This document shows positions 1-8,332 of a DNA stretch of 44,570 nt, piece by piece. Within the stretch, counting starts at the first letter, position 1, and each line of letters starts with the position of its first letter. The notes below the pieces were generated by a model. The model did not search any database, had not been told where the DNA came from, and saw only the letters and a program-made list of their open reading frames with translations. The position numbers and the translations under genes were made by a program. Origin of the DNA: an uncultured Eubacteriales bacterium (GTDB lineage Bacteria > Bacillota > Clostridia > Christensenellales > Aristaeellaceae); contig CADANQ010000013.1 in assembly GCA_902789365.1 (NCBI GenBank), positions 1-44,570 on the forward strand, given 5' to 3'.

Positions 1-25
1 GCGCCGCCGGCGAGGCTCAGGACTC

Positions 26-99
26 GGGGAAGGGGTTTCCCTTCCCCGGACTCCGTTCTTCGCCCGGGGGGTTCGCGGGGGGTACGGGTACCCCCCGCG
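26..99. repeat. Two strong inverted repeats at the left edge
   Basis: Two perfect hairpins lie downstream of the CocE-type gene. One is at 26-47 (9-bp stem, GTTT loop). The other is at 74-99 (12-bp arms around a GG centre). Neither is followed by a clear T-tract on the minus strand, so a conventional terminator is not obvious. GC-rich paired palindromes of this kind resemble dispersed intergenic repeats, but no second copy was seen in this window. They may still help end the minus-strand transcript. Confidence 0.5.
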
Positions 100-109
100 C
101 CCGGGAATC

Positions 110-2227
110 TCACCTCATGACGGGCAGGTCGCACCAGCTGCGGGAATTGTCCACCGTGAAGGCATAATCCCTTGTCACGGGCGCCAGGGTCAGGGGATCC
201 AGGCCCATCTCCTTCAGGAACTCGGGCGTGTTCATGTCATACGTCGCGCTGTCGTCGGAAAAGCCGCAGAACGGCACGATGTACAATTCAAGCCGGTGCC
301 CGGCGGGAACGGTATAGAACACGGGCTGCAGGTATACCGTACAGTCGTACCAGGTATCCGGAAGGATGTCCTCCACCCGGCGCGTGGCGGTTGAGGGCTC
401 ATAGCCGGCCTCCGGGTTCCTCAGATCCATGCTGCCCCAGGAAACGATCGCCGCTTCCTTTTTCATCTGCCGCCAGGAAACCAGGTCGTACCTTTCGGCG
501 CCTTCACCCCGGTCCACGCCTCCTTCCAGGATCACGTCCTGGTCCAGCACGCCGACGGAACCCGTGTCAAAGCACGGGAAGGGGCTGTCCGCCCGGTCCA
601 CCAGCACCGCGCCCATCATCAGGACATTTTTGTCCGTATCCCCGGTCTTCACCCTCACGCGCACCGCCGCGGCGCCGTTGACGGTGATTTCCTCCGTCAC
701 GTCCATGGCCCACAGCAGCCGGTCCGGCCCCGACGCCCCGTCGAAGGTCATATCCAGCAGGTTATAATTGCACATATGCGCGTCCCGCGCCGAAACGCCG
801 TGTTCCTCCCCGTCCCCCGGGGAAATGCGCAGGGTGTCTCCGGTCATCCACTCGTCCGTTCCGTAAAATAAGCCGTTCACATTGCTCTGAACAAGGAAAT
901 CCGGCATATGCGCCGCTTCGTTTTCCGCCCCGAGAAGGGTGTGGGTGAACCACAGACAAAGCCACTCCGTAAAGGTATGGTCCCCGATCATGATATCCGT
1001 TTGGGTCTGTTCGTTGGCCGGCGTCACGTGCCCGTTCATGTGCAGGACGCATTTCACCTCGCAGCCGCAATTCAGGAACGCGCGCCGCATCAGGTCGAAC
1101 TGTTTGGGACGGACCGTTTCGTCCCTCATGCCCTGCACGATCAGGGCCGACGCGCGGAAATTCCCCCCCGCGGCGGGTTCCCGTTCGGCCCAGAAGGGAC
1201 CGTAATCCCCCTCAAGGTCAATCTGCCGGTCCCTGAGGAAGGCGAGACAGTTTTCATACAGCGTCCGTGTTTTTTCGTCCCCGCCCTCAAAAAACCGGCT
1301 GGCGCACATGACGGACAGGTCCGCGGCAAAGTCCCAGGTCGAAAGAATGCCGTTGGGCGCGCCTTGGGTGTTGGCGTATTCATACCAGCTGGCCGGACCG
1401 GCAACCGAGACCACGGTCTTCAGGCCCTCCACCCCTGTGGACGCGACGCTGCAGGCCATGGCCCCCGCGTAGGATTTGCCGATCATGCCGATATCCCCGC
1501 GGCACCAGTTCGCGGAGATCAGGATTTCCCCCTCCGGGCCGGTAAAAGCGTTCCTCCTGCCCGTCAGCCACTCAATCACGCACCGGAAGGCGGCCGTCTC
1601 CTGGCGGCTGCCGCATAAAAGAAGCCCCTCCGAGCCGAAGGTCCCCAAGCCTGCGGACTGCACCACGGCAAACCCGCGAACCAGGAAATAATCATAGGCC
1701 GTCAAATTGCCCAGGTACTGCTGACCGAAGGGATCGTTTTCCAGGCGGTAGTTCCAGTCCGCGCTGTCCGCCCGCAAAGCCGCTTCAAGGGCGGAGGCCT
1801 CCCCTTTGGGAACGCGCTTGGGCGGACAGTCCAGCAGGCTGTCCCCGTCGGTTACGGAGACCCCCGGCCGGGGAAGGTCCGGGCTGTATCCGTACATCCC
1901 CGCGATGTAAGGCCGCGCCTCAAAAATCACCGGCGCGCGGTACTTTCCCTCCGCCGCCGCCCGGGGCACCTGGAGCATGGCCTTGACAAGGTCCGGCTTT
2001 CCGTCCAGGTCGGTATCGTAATCCGTCTCGACCCACACGGCGAAGCGAAGGATCTCGCTGTTTTCGTTGGAATAATCCTTGTCCCACGGATCGCTATAGC
2101 GGACAAAGGGCATGGCCATGCCGTTCTGTATGACCATGCCGTCCTCCCCGGCGCCGCCGGGGACGGGGACCGACAGGAGCGTCAGAACGGCGCACAGCGC
2201 CGTGATTTTTTTAAGTAACTGTTTCAA
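110..2227 (-). CDS. Secreted CocE/NonD-family (peptidase S15-like) hydrolase
   Basis: This is an alpha/beta hydrolase of the X-Pro dipeptidyl-peptidase/CocE family, 705 residues from the chosen start. Visible features are the nucleophile elbow GKSYAG, a likely catalytic Asp in GMRDETV, a His in MNGHVTP, and a C-terminal beta-rich half typical of S15 proteins. The frame stays open further upstream, but a TTG at 2225-2227 is preceded by a GGAGG-type site. It opens a classic signal peptide: KQLLKK, a hydrophobic ALCAVLTLL stretch, then a small-residue cleavage region. I therefore place the start there and predict export. The family hydrolyses peptide or ester bonds; the substrate here is unknown. 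It follows transketolase but is separated from it by a strong terminator, so it probably has its own promoter. Confidence 0.85.
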   Translation of the reverse strand: MKQLLKKITALCAVLTLLSVPVPGGAGEDGMVIQNGMAMPFVRYSDPWDKDYSNENSEILRFAVWVETDYDTDLDGKPDLVKAMLQVPRAAAEGKYRAPVIFEARPYIAGMYGYSPDLPRPGVSVTDGDSLLDCPPKRVPKGEASALEAALRADSADWNYRLENDPFGQQYLGNLTAYDYFLVRGFAVVQSAGLGTFGSEGLLLCGSRQETAAFRCVIEWLTGRRNAFTGPEGEILISANWCRGDIGMIGKSYAGAMACSVASTGVEGLKTVVSVAGPASWYEYANTQGAPNGILSTWDFAADLSVMCASRFFEGGDEKTRTLYENCLAFLRDRQIDLEGDYGPFWAEREPAAGGNFRASALIVQGMRDETVRPKQFDLMRRAFLNCGCEVKCVLHMNGHVTPANEQTQTDIMIGDHTFTEWLCLWFTHTLLGAENEAAHMPDFLVQSNVNGLFYGTDEWMTGDTLRISPGDGEEHGVSARDAHMCNYNLLDMTFDGASGPDRLLWAMDVTEEITVNGAAAVRVRVKTGDTDKNVLMMGAVLVDRADSPFPCFDTGSVGVLDQDVILEGGVDRGEGAERYDLVSWRQMKKEAAIVSWGSMDLRNPEAGYEPSTATRRVEDILPDTWYDCTVYLQPVFYTVPAGHRLELYIVPFCGFSDDSATYDMNTPEFLKEMGLDPLTLAPVTRDYAFTVDNSRSWCDLPVMR

Positions 2228-2341
2228 TTTTTCCTTAACCTCCGGCGGGCTTTCCCCGTCGCCCCGGTCGATTCCCCGAAAACGAGGCGCGGAATATTCC
2301 CCGTCATTCCCGGGGCCCCTCAAAATATATACGGAACGTCC

Positions 2342-2393
2342 GAAAAAAGACGCGCCGGGCGCGCCCCCGGTCATTCCGGGGAACGCGCCCGGG
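2342..2393 (-). terminator. Rho-independent terminator after transketolase
   Basis: A GC-rich stem (about 2355-2393) with a second inner stem is followed on the minus strand by GCGTCTTTTTT. It lies between the transketolase stop and the start of the S15-like gene and should end the tkt transcript. Confidence 0.8.
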
Positions 2394-2433
2394 CTTTTTA
2401 TGCTGTGTTTCTTCCCCTGCCGGGAAAAACGGC

Positions 2434-4410
2434 TCAGCCGCGGCAGACCTTTTCGGCTTCCTCGGCCATGTGCTCCGCGGTGATGCCGAACTCCTTAAAG
2501 AGCGTGGCGGCGGGAGCGCTGTCGCCGTAATGGTCCAGGCCGATGACGCTGCCGTCCAGGCCGACGTAGCGGTACCAGGGCATGGTGGCGCCGGCCTCCA
2601 TGGCCACCCTGGCGCGGACGGAAGAAGGAATCACGCTCTCGCGGTATTCCTCGCTCTGGGCGTTGAACAGTTCCATGCAGGGCATGGAGACCACGCGGGC
2701 GTCGATGCCCTTTTCGGCCAGGAGATCCCGGGCGGCGACCGCCTGCTCCACCTCGCTGCCGGAAGAGAGCAGGACGACGTCGGGCTTTTCGCCCTTTTCC
2801 TTTTTCAGGACGTAGCCGCCCTTCAGGGCGCGGCCGTCGCTCTCCTCATAGGTGGGAAGGTTCTGCCTGGTCAGCACCAGGGCGGTGGGCTTGCCCATGG
2901 TCAGGGCCGCCAGCCATCCGGCGCAGGTCTCGTGGCCGTCCGCGGGACGGAAGGTAAGGAAACCGGGCATGGACCGGAGGGCGGCCAGTTGCTCGATGGG
3001 CTCGTGAGTGGCGCCGTCCTCGCCGACGCCGATGGAATCGTGGGTCAGCACATAGGTGACCGGCAGGCCCATCAGCGCCGCCAGGCGCATGGAATGCTTC
3101 ATGTAATCGCTGAAGACGAAGAAGGTGCCGCAGTACACCCTCAGGCCGCCGTGCAGGGCCATGCCGTTGCAGATGGCCGCCATGGCGTGCTCGCGGATGC
3201 CGAAGTGGAAGTTCCGTCCCAGGCGGTTATCCGGGCCGTAATCGCCGCCGCCCTTGATGTTGGTCTTGTTGGAGGGGGCCAGATCAGCGCTTCCGCCCAC
3301 CAGGTTGGGGATCAGGGCGGCCAGGCGGTTGATCATCTCGCCGCCGGTGGCGCGGGTGGCGGCCTTGCCTTCAAACTTCCACAGATCGCTGTTCAGAAGC
3401 ACCTCGTCGCCCAGTTCGCCGCTGTGCCATTTGTCCCATTCCGCGGCCAGGTCCGGATAGGCGGCGCGGTAGTCGGCGAACATCTTTTCCCATGCCTCGC
3501 GCTTGCCTTCGCCGCGCTGCATCTTTTCCTTCACCCAGGCGTACACGTCGTCGTCCACATGGAACATCTCCGCGGACAGGCCCAGGTACTCGTGGGTTTT
3601 GATCACGTTCTCCTCGCCGAGGGGCTCGCCGTGGGCGCCGGGGGTGCCCTGCTTGGCCTCGCAGCCGAAGCCGATAATGGTGGGGCAGATGATCAGGGTG
3701 GGTTTGTCGCTCTTTTCGCTTTCCTTCAGGGCCGCGAGCACCTGGGCATAGTCATTGCCGTCCTTCAGGCGAATCACGTTCCAGTCGTAGGCCTCGAAGC
3801 GCTTGCCCACGTCCTCGGTAAAGGCGATATCGGTGTTCCCTTCGATGGAGATGTCGTTGTCGTCATAGAGCAGGGTCAGTTTGCTCAGCTTCAGCGTGCC
3901 GGCCAGGGAGCAGGCTTCGGAGGCGATGCCCTCCTGCATGCAGCCGTCGCCGCACACCGCGTAAGTGCGGTGGTCCGCCACGGGGAAGCCGGGACGGTCG
4001 AATTTGGCGGCGAGGATGGTTTCAGCGATGGCCATGCCCACGGCGTTGGCCACGCCCTGGCCCAGCGGACCGGTGGTGGTTTCCACGCCGGCGGTGCGGC
4101 CGTATTCCGGATGGCCGGGCGTACGGGAGCCCCACTGACGGAAGCTCTTCAGGTCGTCCATGGAAAGGTCGAAGCCGCACAGGTGCAGGAGCACATAGTT
4201 AAGGGCGCTGGCGTGGCCGGAGGAAAGCACAAAACGGTCCCTCCCCTCCCATTTGGGATGGGTGGGGGAAACGTTCATGGTCTCCATCCACAGGGCGTAG
4301 GCCAGGGGAGCCATGCCCATGGGCGCGCCGGGATGACCGCTTTTGGCCTTCTGAACGGTATCGGCCGCGAGCACGCGAATGGTATTGATCACTTTGTTCT
4401 GGATGTCCAT
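2434..4410 (-). CDS. tkt: Transketolase
   Basis: This thiamine-diphosphate enzyme moves two-carbon ketol units between sugar phosphates in the pentose phosphate pathway. At 658 residues it is full length for the family. Visible motifs are SSGHASALNY and GPLGQGVANAVGMA in the N-terminal domain, the ThDP-binding GDG...N segment (CGDGCMQEG followed by YDDNDISIEG), and THDSIGVGEDGATHEP and FRPADGHETC in the central and C-terminal domains. The start is an ATG with a GAGGAG sequence about 11 bases upstream. It lies 75 bases after the phosphohexomutase gene in the same direction. Its products feed ribose-5-phosphate supply, which fits the PRPP synthetase and trp genes nearby, although those are on the other strand. 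Confidence 0.97.
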   Translation of the reverse strand: MDIQNKVINTIRVLAADTVQKAKSGHPGAPMGMAPLAYALWMETMNVSPTHPKWEGRDRFVLSSGHASALNYVLLHLCGFDLSMDDLKSFRQWGSRTPGHPEYGRTAGVETTTGPLGQGVANAVGMAIAETILAAKFDRPGFPVADHRTYAVCGDGCMQEGIASEACSLAGTLKLSKLTLLYDDNDISIEGNTDIAFTEDVGKRFEAYDWNVIRLKDGNDYAQVLAALKESEKSDKPTLIICPTIIGFGCEAKQGTPGAHGEPLGEENVIKTHEYLGLSAEMFHVDDDVYAWVKEKMQRGEGKREAWEKMFADYRAAYPDLAAEWDKWHSGELGDEVLLNSDLWKFEGKAATRATGGEMINRLAALIPNLVGGSADLAPSNKTNIKGGGDYGPDNRLGRNFHFGIREHAMAAICNGMALHGGLRVYCGTFFVFSDYMKHSMRLAALMGLPVTYVLTHDSIGVGEDGATHEPIEQLAALRSMPGFLTFRPADGHETCAGWLAALTMGKPTALVLTRQNLPTYEESDGRALKGGYVLKKEKGEKPDVVLLSSGSEVEQAVAARDLLAEKGIDARVVSMPCMELFNAQSEEYRESVIPSSVRARVAMEAGATMPWYRYVGLDGSVIGLDHYGDSAPAATLFKEFGITAEHMAEEAEKVCRG

Positions 4411-4485
4411 CTCTGCATCGTCTCCTCTTCTATATTTTCATCAAATCTGAGAGCCCCATGTGAAAAAAACGGATCTTCACGCTTT

Positions 4486-5997
4486 TCAGGCGCCGGCGGA
4501 ATCGATATACTTCTTCAGGTTGGACGCGTCCACGCCCCCGATCCCGCCAAGGATGCCCATCAGTTCCCGGGCCATCCTGAGGCAGCCGCCCTTCACGTCG
4601 CTTTCCAGGTTCAGCGGCAGCACAGGATCATGGACCGACAGCCTCAGCAGGAACCAGGCGCTTTCCTTTTTGCCGTCAAAGTCAAAGGAAATCCGGATAC
4701 CCTCCCGGTTGTCGGGAGCGATATGCCAGTCGGGATCGCTTTCGGCCCGGGCGGTGACCCGGTCGATGGCTTCCTGACCCACGGTACGGAAATCCGCGGC
4801 GGTGATGGTCAGGCGCACCTCGGCGCTTTCCGTCGGGTCGGAAAGGTCGGCGATCAGGTCGAACAGCTCGCGTCCGCGGCGCTTCATGCGGACGGCGTCG
4901 CCGATGAGCACGGTCACCAGGTACATGCCGTCGTCCAGGAAATGGTTTTCCCTGAGCGCCGCGTGACCGCTGGTCTCCATGGCCAGGGGGCAGTCCGCTC
5001 CCTCCGCGTTCAGGCGGCGGGCCTGCTCGATCACGTTATGGTAGCCCCTTTTGTAGCGGTAATGAACGCCGCCGTGCGAGGCGATGAAATTTTTCAGCCC
5101 CGTGGAGGTGACCGAATCGGTGACCACCGTGATCCCGGGCGCGGCGTCCAAAAGCACCGCGCTGACCAGGGCGATCAGTCGGTTGCGGTTGATCTCGCGG
5201 CCGGCGGAATCCACGATGGCCGCCCGGTCGCAGTCGGTATCGAAAATAACGCCCATATCCGCGCCGCTTTCACGCACCGCCTCGCTGATGGATGCCATGG
5301 CCGCCGGGTCCTCGGGGTTGGGGATATGGTTGGGGAAACGCCCGTCGGGCTCCAGGTAACGGGACCCTTCGGTGGAAGCGCCGAGGCTTTGGAGGAAGTC
5401 CGCGTAAAAGCCGCCGGCGCCGTTGCCGGCGTCCACCGCCACATGCAGGCCCCGCAGGGGCTTTTCCTCGTCGGAGCCGAGACCCTTCAGTATCCTGGCG
5501 CGCAGAAGGCCGCAGTAATCGGGCAGGAAGTTTTTCTCCTTCACGGTGCCCCCGGCCGCGGAATAATCGTTTTCGCTCTCCGCCAGGGCCAGAATCTCCT
5601 TCAGGGTGTCCAGGCCGATGCCGCCGTCGGGCAGGAAAAACTTGAAGCCGTTCCTGTCCATCGGCAGGTGGCTGGCCGTGACCATGACCGAGCCGTCCCC
5701 GCCCCAGCCTTCCGTGATCAGGATCATGTACATCGCGGGGGTGGTGCACATCCCCACACTGACCACCTCGGCGCCGGCCGCGCACAGGCCCCTTGCGAAG
5801 GCTGCGGAAAGCTCCTCGCCCGTCAGGCGCGAATCCCGCCCGATATAAACCACGGGGCGGTGTTCCGTCTTCAGCCACAGGAAGCGGGCAAAGGCTCCTC
5901 CGAGCCTTTCGGCCGCCGCGGCGTTCAGCGGCGCGCCTTCGCCCAGCGCCCTGCCGCGAACGTCGGAGCCCGAGATCAACGCGCGAAGATCTGTCAT
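4486..5997 (-). CDS. Phosphomannomutase/phosphoglucomutase family protein
   Basis: This is an alpha-D-phosphohexomutase, which interconverts hexose 1- and 6-phosphates through a phosphoserine. It has 503 residues from the ATG at 5997. Visible features are the substrate-binding IGRDSRLTG (about 52-60), the active-site TASHLP with the catalytic Ser at about 109, the metal-binding loop DTDCDR (canonical form DGDxDR) near residue 255, and the sugar-binding METSGHAALRENHFLDDG. The start is fixed by AAAGGAG seven bases upstream. That site lies inside the last codons of the DUF2461 gene (4-base gap), so translation is probably coupled. Specificity for mannose versus glucose phosphates cannot be read from the sequence. 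Confidence 0.92.
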   Translation of the reverse strand: MTDLRALISGSDVRGRALGEGAPLNAAAAERLGGAFARFLWLKTEHRPVVYIGRDSRLTGEELSAAFARGLCAAGAEVVSVGMCTTPAMYMILITEGWGGDGSVMVTASHLPMDRNGFKFFLPDGGIGLDTLKEILALAESENDYSAAGGTVKEKNFLPDYCGLLRARILKGLGSDEEKPLRGLHVAVDAGNGAGGFYADFLQSLGASTEGSRYLEPDGRFPNHIPNPEDPAAMASISEAVRESGADMGVIFDTDCDRAAIVDSAGREINRNRLIALVSAVLLDAAPGITVVTDSVTSTGLKNFIASHGGVHYRYKRGYHNVIEQARRLNAEGADCPLAMETSGHAALRENHFLDDGMYLVTVLIGDAVRMKRRGRELFDLIADLSDPTESAEVRLTITAADFRTVGQEAIDRVTARAESDPDWHIAPDNREGIRISFDFDGKKESAWFLLRLSVHDPVLPLNLESDVKGGCLRMARELMGILGGIGGVDASNLKKYIDSAGA

Positions 5998-6001
5998 ATT
6001 C

Positions 6002-6691
6002 TCACTCCTTTTCATTGTAACGTTGGTCCGGGACGCAGCCCCGCAGCAGATCGTACCACGGCTTCAGCAGCCTGTAATCACGGAAGACGCGGTCCGTGAT
6101 CGTCGGCGAATGAATCCATTCCATCCGGGCGCCGATCTTTTCGAAATAAACCGCCTTTTTGAGGTACAGGGATTTCAGCCGTCCTTCGACGCCGGGGGGA
6201 GAGGCTTTCTTTTTCCATTCCGGACCGGCCATCATGCAGCCCGCCTCGTCCAGGAGGGAGAAATACCTTTCGATCCCGGGGGGATCCGCCTCGATCCTGC
6301 GGCGCAGCACGTCCATAGCCTCGGTGTTCTCGCCCCACAGGCCCACGCCCCAGGTAACCTCCTCCGGCCGGATCTCGAACCAGAAAAACGGCATTCCTTC
6401 CTTGCTGACGCCGCTTTCGCGGAAAGCGACCCACAGATGATCCCGGTAAGGGGATTTGTCCCGGCTGAACCGGGTATCCCTGTTGATCCTGGACAGGCAT
6501 TTGGCCGGACGGATCTCCATTTCCGGGATCAGAGCCTGCATCCGGGGCCCCAGGTCCTCGATGAAACGGCAGAAGGGCTCCCGGACGAAAACCCGGTACC
6601 TGTCCCGGTTGGCGTCCATGAACGCCCTGGAATTATGAAACCGGAGATCCAGAAAAAACGGGATCATTTCCCCGCTGAACCCCTCAAACAC
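6002..6691 (-). CDS. DUF2461 family protein
   Basis: This 229-residue protein has the DUF2461 (TIGR02453) signature: an N-terminal FFLDLRFHNSRAFMDANRDRY, then SRINRDTRFSRDKSPYRDHL and a later WGVGLWGE-type segment. Its function is not established. The start is a GTG at 6691 preceded by GAGGTGATC. An excellent sigma-A promoter lies 30-60 bases upstream. It overlaps functionally with the phosphohexomutase gene, whose ribosome binding site is in its last codons. Confidence 0.88.
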   Translation of the reverse strand: MFEGFSGEMIPFFLDLRFHNSRAFMDANRDRYRVFVREPFCRFIEDLGPRMQALIPEMEIRPAKCLSRINRDTRFSRDKSPYRDHLWVAFRESGVSKEGMPFFWFEIRPEEVTWGVGLWGENTEAMDVLRRRIEADPPGIERYFSLLDEAGCMMAGPEWKKKASPPGVEGRLKSLYLKKAVYFEKIGARMEWIHSPTITDRVFRDYRLLKPWYDLLRGCVPDQRYNEKE

Positions 6692-6722
6692 CCGATCACC
6701 TCACACGGCGGTACATAAAAGC

Positions 6723-6751
6723 ATTATACCCTGCCGCGGCTCTTTTTTCAA
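6723..6751 (-). promoter_or_regulatory. Sigma-A promoter for the DUF2461-pgm transcript
   Basis: On the minus strand TTGAAA and TATAAT are separated by exactly 17 bases, about 30 bases upstream of the GTG start. This is a near-consensus vegetative promoter. Confidence 0.85.
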
Positions 6752-6806
6752 GATGCGCGGGCGAAACAGACGGAAAAGCGGGGCGGCAATGGGCGGTAAA
6801 AGCAGT

Positions 6807-6920
6807 AAAAAACCGCGCCGAGGGGGATCGGCGCGGCATAAAGCGGATCGCGGCTTGCGCCGCGGGGTTTCCCGGCCGAGGGGGCAGCCGGCAAAAGCCT
6901 TTATCCGTGTTTACAGTATA
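6807..6920 (-). ncRNA. Candidate structured small RNA with intrinsic terminator
   Basis: On the minus strand this stretch has no gene but contains, in order: a TATACT -10-like box (6915-6920); an outer pairing ATAAAG/CTTTAT (6899-6904 with 6838-6843); a hairpin with a C-rich loop (6872-6891); a 6-bp hairpin closed by a GCAA tetraloop (6849-6864); and a perfect 9-bp GC stem with loop TCCCCC followed by TTTTTT (6807-6836). No minus-strand gene upstream needs this terminator. The two CCCCC loops could pair with Shine-Dalgarno-like GAGGGGG. The -35 element is poor. It does not match any riboswitch class I recognise. Confidence 0.45.
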
Positions 6921-6996
6921 ATCGGAAATTCGTTCAAAAATGTGTCATCAATGCGATCCTTTTGCGTTTTTTATTTTCCGCCTTTGCCCCCCGGCG

Positions 6997-7005
6997 TGGT
7001 ATAAT
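6997..7005 (+). promoter_or_regulatory. Extended -10 promoter for tautomerase-SDR genes
   Basis: TGGTATAAT is a TGn-TATAAT extended -10 element about 43 bases upstream of the tautomerase start. The -35 region is weak, as is usual for extended -10 promoters. A second TATAAT lies at 6917-6922. Confidence 0.65.
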
Positions 7006-7047
7006 GCCGTACGGAACGATCAATACCGTACCGGAAAGGAGAAAGCC

Positions 7048-7389
7048 ATGCCCTACATCCACACACAAACCACCGTCCCCCTGTCCCCTCAGGTCCGGGA
7101 AGAACTGACCGGGGACCTCGGACAGGCCGTCCGGGCTCTGGGAAAGAGCGAAGACTGGCTGATGCTCCGCTTTGAGGAAAACTGCGCCATGGCCTTCCGC
7201 GGGAAAACGGACGCGCCGTGCTGCTTCGTCGGCGTGTCCATGTACGGCTGCCCCGCGAGGGAGCAGCTGGACGCCATGACGGAGAAAGTGACCGCCTGCG
7301 TCGCAAGGCGCACCGGCGTGCCCCCGGAAAACATCTACATCCGCTACCTGCCGACCGACGCCTGGGGCTGGAACGGGGGCAATTTCTGA
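7048..7389 (+). CDS. MIF-like tautomerase family protein
   Basis: This 113-residue protein belongs to the macrophage migration inhibitory factor/tautomerase superfamily. Proline directly follows the initiator Met (MPYIHTQT), giving the catalytic Pro1 after Met removal. The C-terminal end IRYLPTDAWGWNGGNF matches the WGxNG ending of MIF proteins. The frame is open from 6940, but the ATG at 7048 is preceded by AAAGGAG and gives the expected Pro1 and family length. Such enzymes tautomerise keto-enol acids such as phenylpyruvate; the natural substrate is unknown. Its stop codon overlaps the next gene's start by one base (TGATG), so it is probably co-translated with the dehydrogenase. Confidence 0.88.
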   Translation: MPYIHTQTTVPLSPQVREELTGDLGQAVRALGKSEDWLMLRFEENCAMAFRGKTDAPCCFVGVSMYGCPAREQLDAMTEKVTACVARRTGVPPENIYIRYLPTDAWGWNGGNF

Positions 7390-8105
7390 TGAAGACCGTG
7401 CTCATCACCGGCGGCTCCCGGGGGATCGGGGCGGCCTGCGTCCGCGCCTTCGCCCGCGCCGGATGGCTGCCCCTCACCTGCGCGCGCCATGAGACGGATG
7501 AGGCCGCCGCCCTTTGCCGGGAGACCGGCGCGCTGTTCGCCCCCTGCGACGTGTCCCGCTCCGACGAGGTCCGGCGGATGTTCGCCTTTTTCAAGAAAAA
7601 GGTCCGCCGAATCGACGCCCTGGTGCTCAACGCCGGGCAGGCCTGGAAGGGCCTGATCCAGGATATGACCGAGGAGGAATTCGACGCGCTGTACGCCGCG
7701 GACCTCAAAAGCGCCTTCCTTTGCGTCCGCGAAGCGCTCCCGGGAATGATCTCCGCGGGCGGGGGGAGCATCGTCACGGTTTCCTCCATGTGGGGGCAGA
7801 GCGGGGCCAGCTGCGAAACGGCCTATTCCGCCTTCAAGGCGGGGCTCATCGGCTTTACCCGTGCCCTGAGCAGGGAATGCGGCCCTTCCGGCGTCCGGGT
7901 CAACTGCATCGCGCCCGGCCTGATCGATACCGACATGAACCGGGACCTGACGGAGGAGGACAGGCGGGATCTGGTCTCCCTCACGCCCCTCGGGCGCATC
8001 GGCGCCCCGGAGGACTGCGCCGCCGCCGCCCTCTTCCTCTGCTCCCCCGAATCCTCCTTCATTACGGGACAGGTGCTGGGCGTCAACGGCGGTTTCCTGG
8101 TATAA
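7389..8105 (+). CDS. Short-chain dehydrogenase/reductase, FabG-like
   Basis: This 238-residue classical SDR has the Rossmann motif TGGSRGIG at residues 7-14, NAG at 81-83, a Ser pair at 132-133, and catalytic Tyr146 and Lys150 in YSAFK. The C-terminal PxGRIGAPEDCA and GQVLGVNGG segments are typical of 3-oxoacyl-ACP-reductase-like enzymes. The usual catalytic Asn before LKS is Asp here (AADLKSAF), a small oddity. It is not in a fatty-acid gene cluster, and pairing with a tautomerase suggests a different oxo-substrate, so FabG activity is not assumed. The start is the ATG overlapping the tautomerase stop. Confidence 0.88.
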   Translation: MKTVLITGGSRGIGAACVRAFARAGWLPLTCARHETDEAAALCRETGALFAPCDVSRSDEVRRMFAFFKKKVRRIDALVLNAGQAWKGLIQDMTEEEFDALYAADLKSAFLCVREALPGMISAGGGSIVTVSSMWGQSGASCETAYSAFKAGLIGFTRALSRECGPSGVRVNCIAPGLIDTDMNRDLTEEDRRDLVSLTPLGRIGAPEDCAAAALFLCSPESSFITGQVLGVNGGFLV

Positions 8106-8128
8106 AAGCGCCGTATGGCCGGGGAAAA

Positions 8129-8180
8129 AGCCCCCCGCGGCCCGCCGTCGCGGGCGCTGCGCGGTCCGGGGCTATTTCTT
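8129..8180 (+). terminator. Possible terminator after the SDR gene
   Basis: A long imperfect stem (8129-8173, AGCCCC paired with GGGGCT and an inner GCCCGC/GCGGGC) is followed by ATTTCTT. The T-tract is poor, so termination may be partial. Confidence 0.5.
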
Positions 8181-8278
8181 ATGGACGTTTTTATACATTT
8201 TTTCTTTCCCGTGATGGACATATTCCATAAAGATTGAAAGTTTTTTCACCAGCCCTTCTATTTTATTCTTTTTCCGTG

Positions 8279-8284
8279 TATAAT
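8279..8284 (+). promoter_or_regulatory. -10 box for the PRPP synthetase gene
   Basis: A TATAAT sits about 49 bases upstream of the prs start in an AT-rich stretch. No good -35 hexamer is visible at 17 bases, so the promoter assignment is tentative. Confidence 0.5.
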
Positions 8285-8332
8285 ATCGGTGCACCCCGTC
8301 CAATGTCGACCGCCGCAAAGGAGGGACCTCGC

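Noticed and set aside
2470-6099. Open frame of 1209 codons on the plus strand opposite transketolase and phosphohexomutase
   Set aside because: It is an antisense shadow caused by high GC at third positions. The minus-strand genes have complete family motifs, and the plus frame reads His/Val/Gly/Gln-rich sequence with no domain.
6753-7004. Possible 83-codon gene upstream of the tautomerase
   Set aside because: It lacks a ribosome site, is Arg/Gly-rich low-complexity, and overlaps the structured RNA candidate and promoter.
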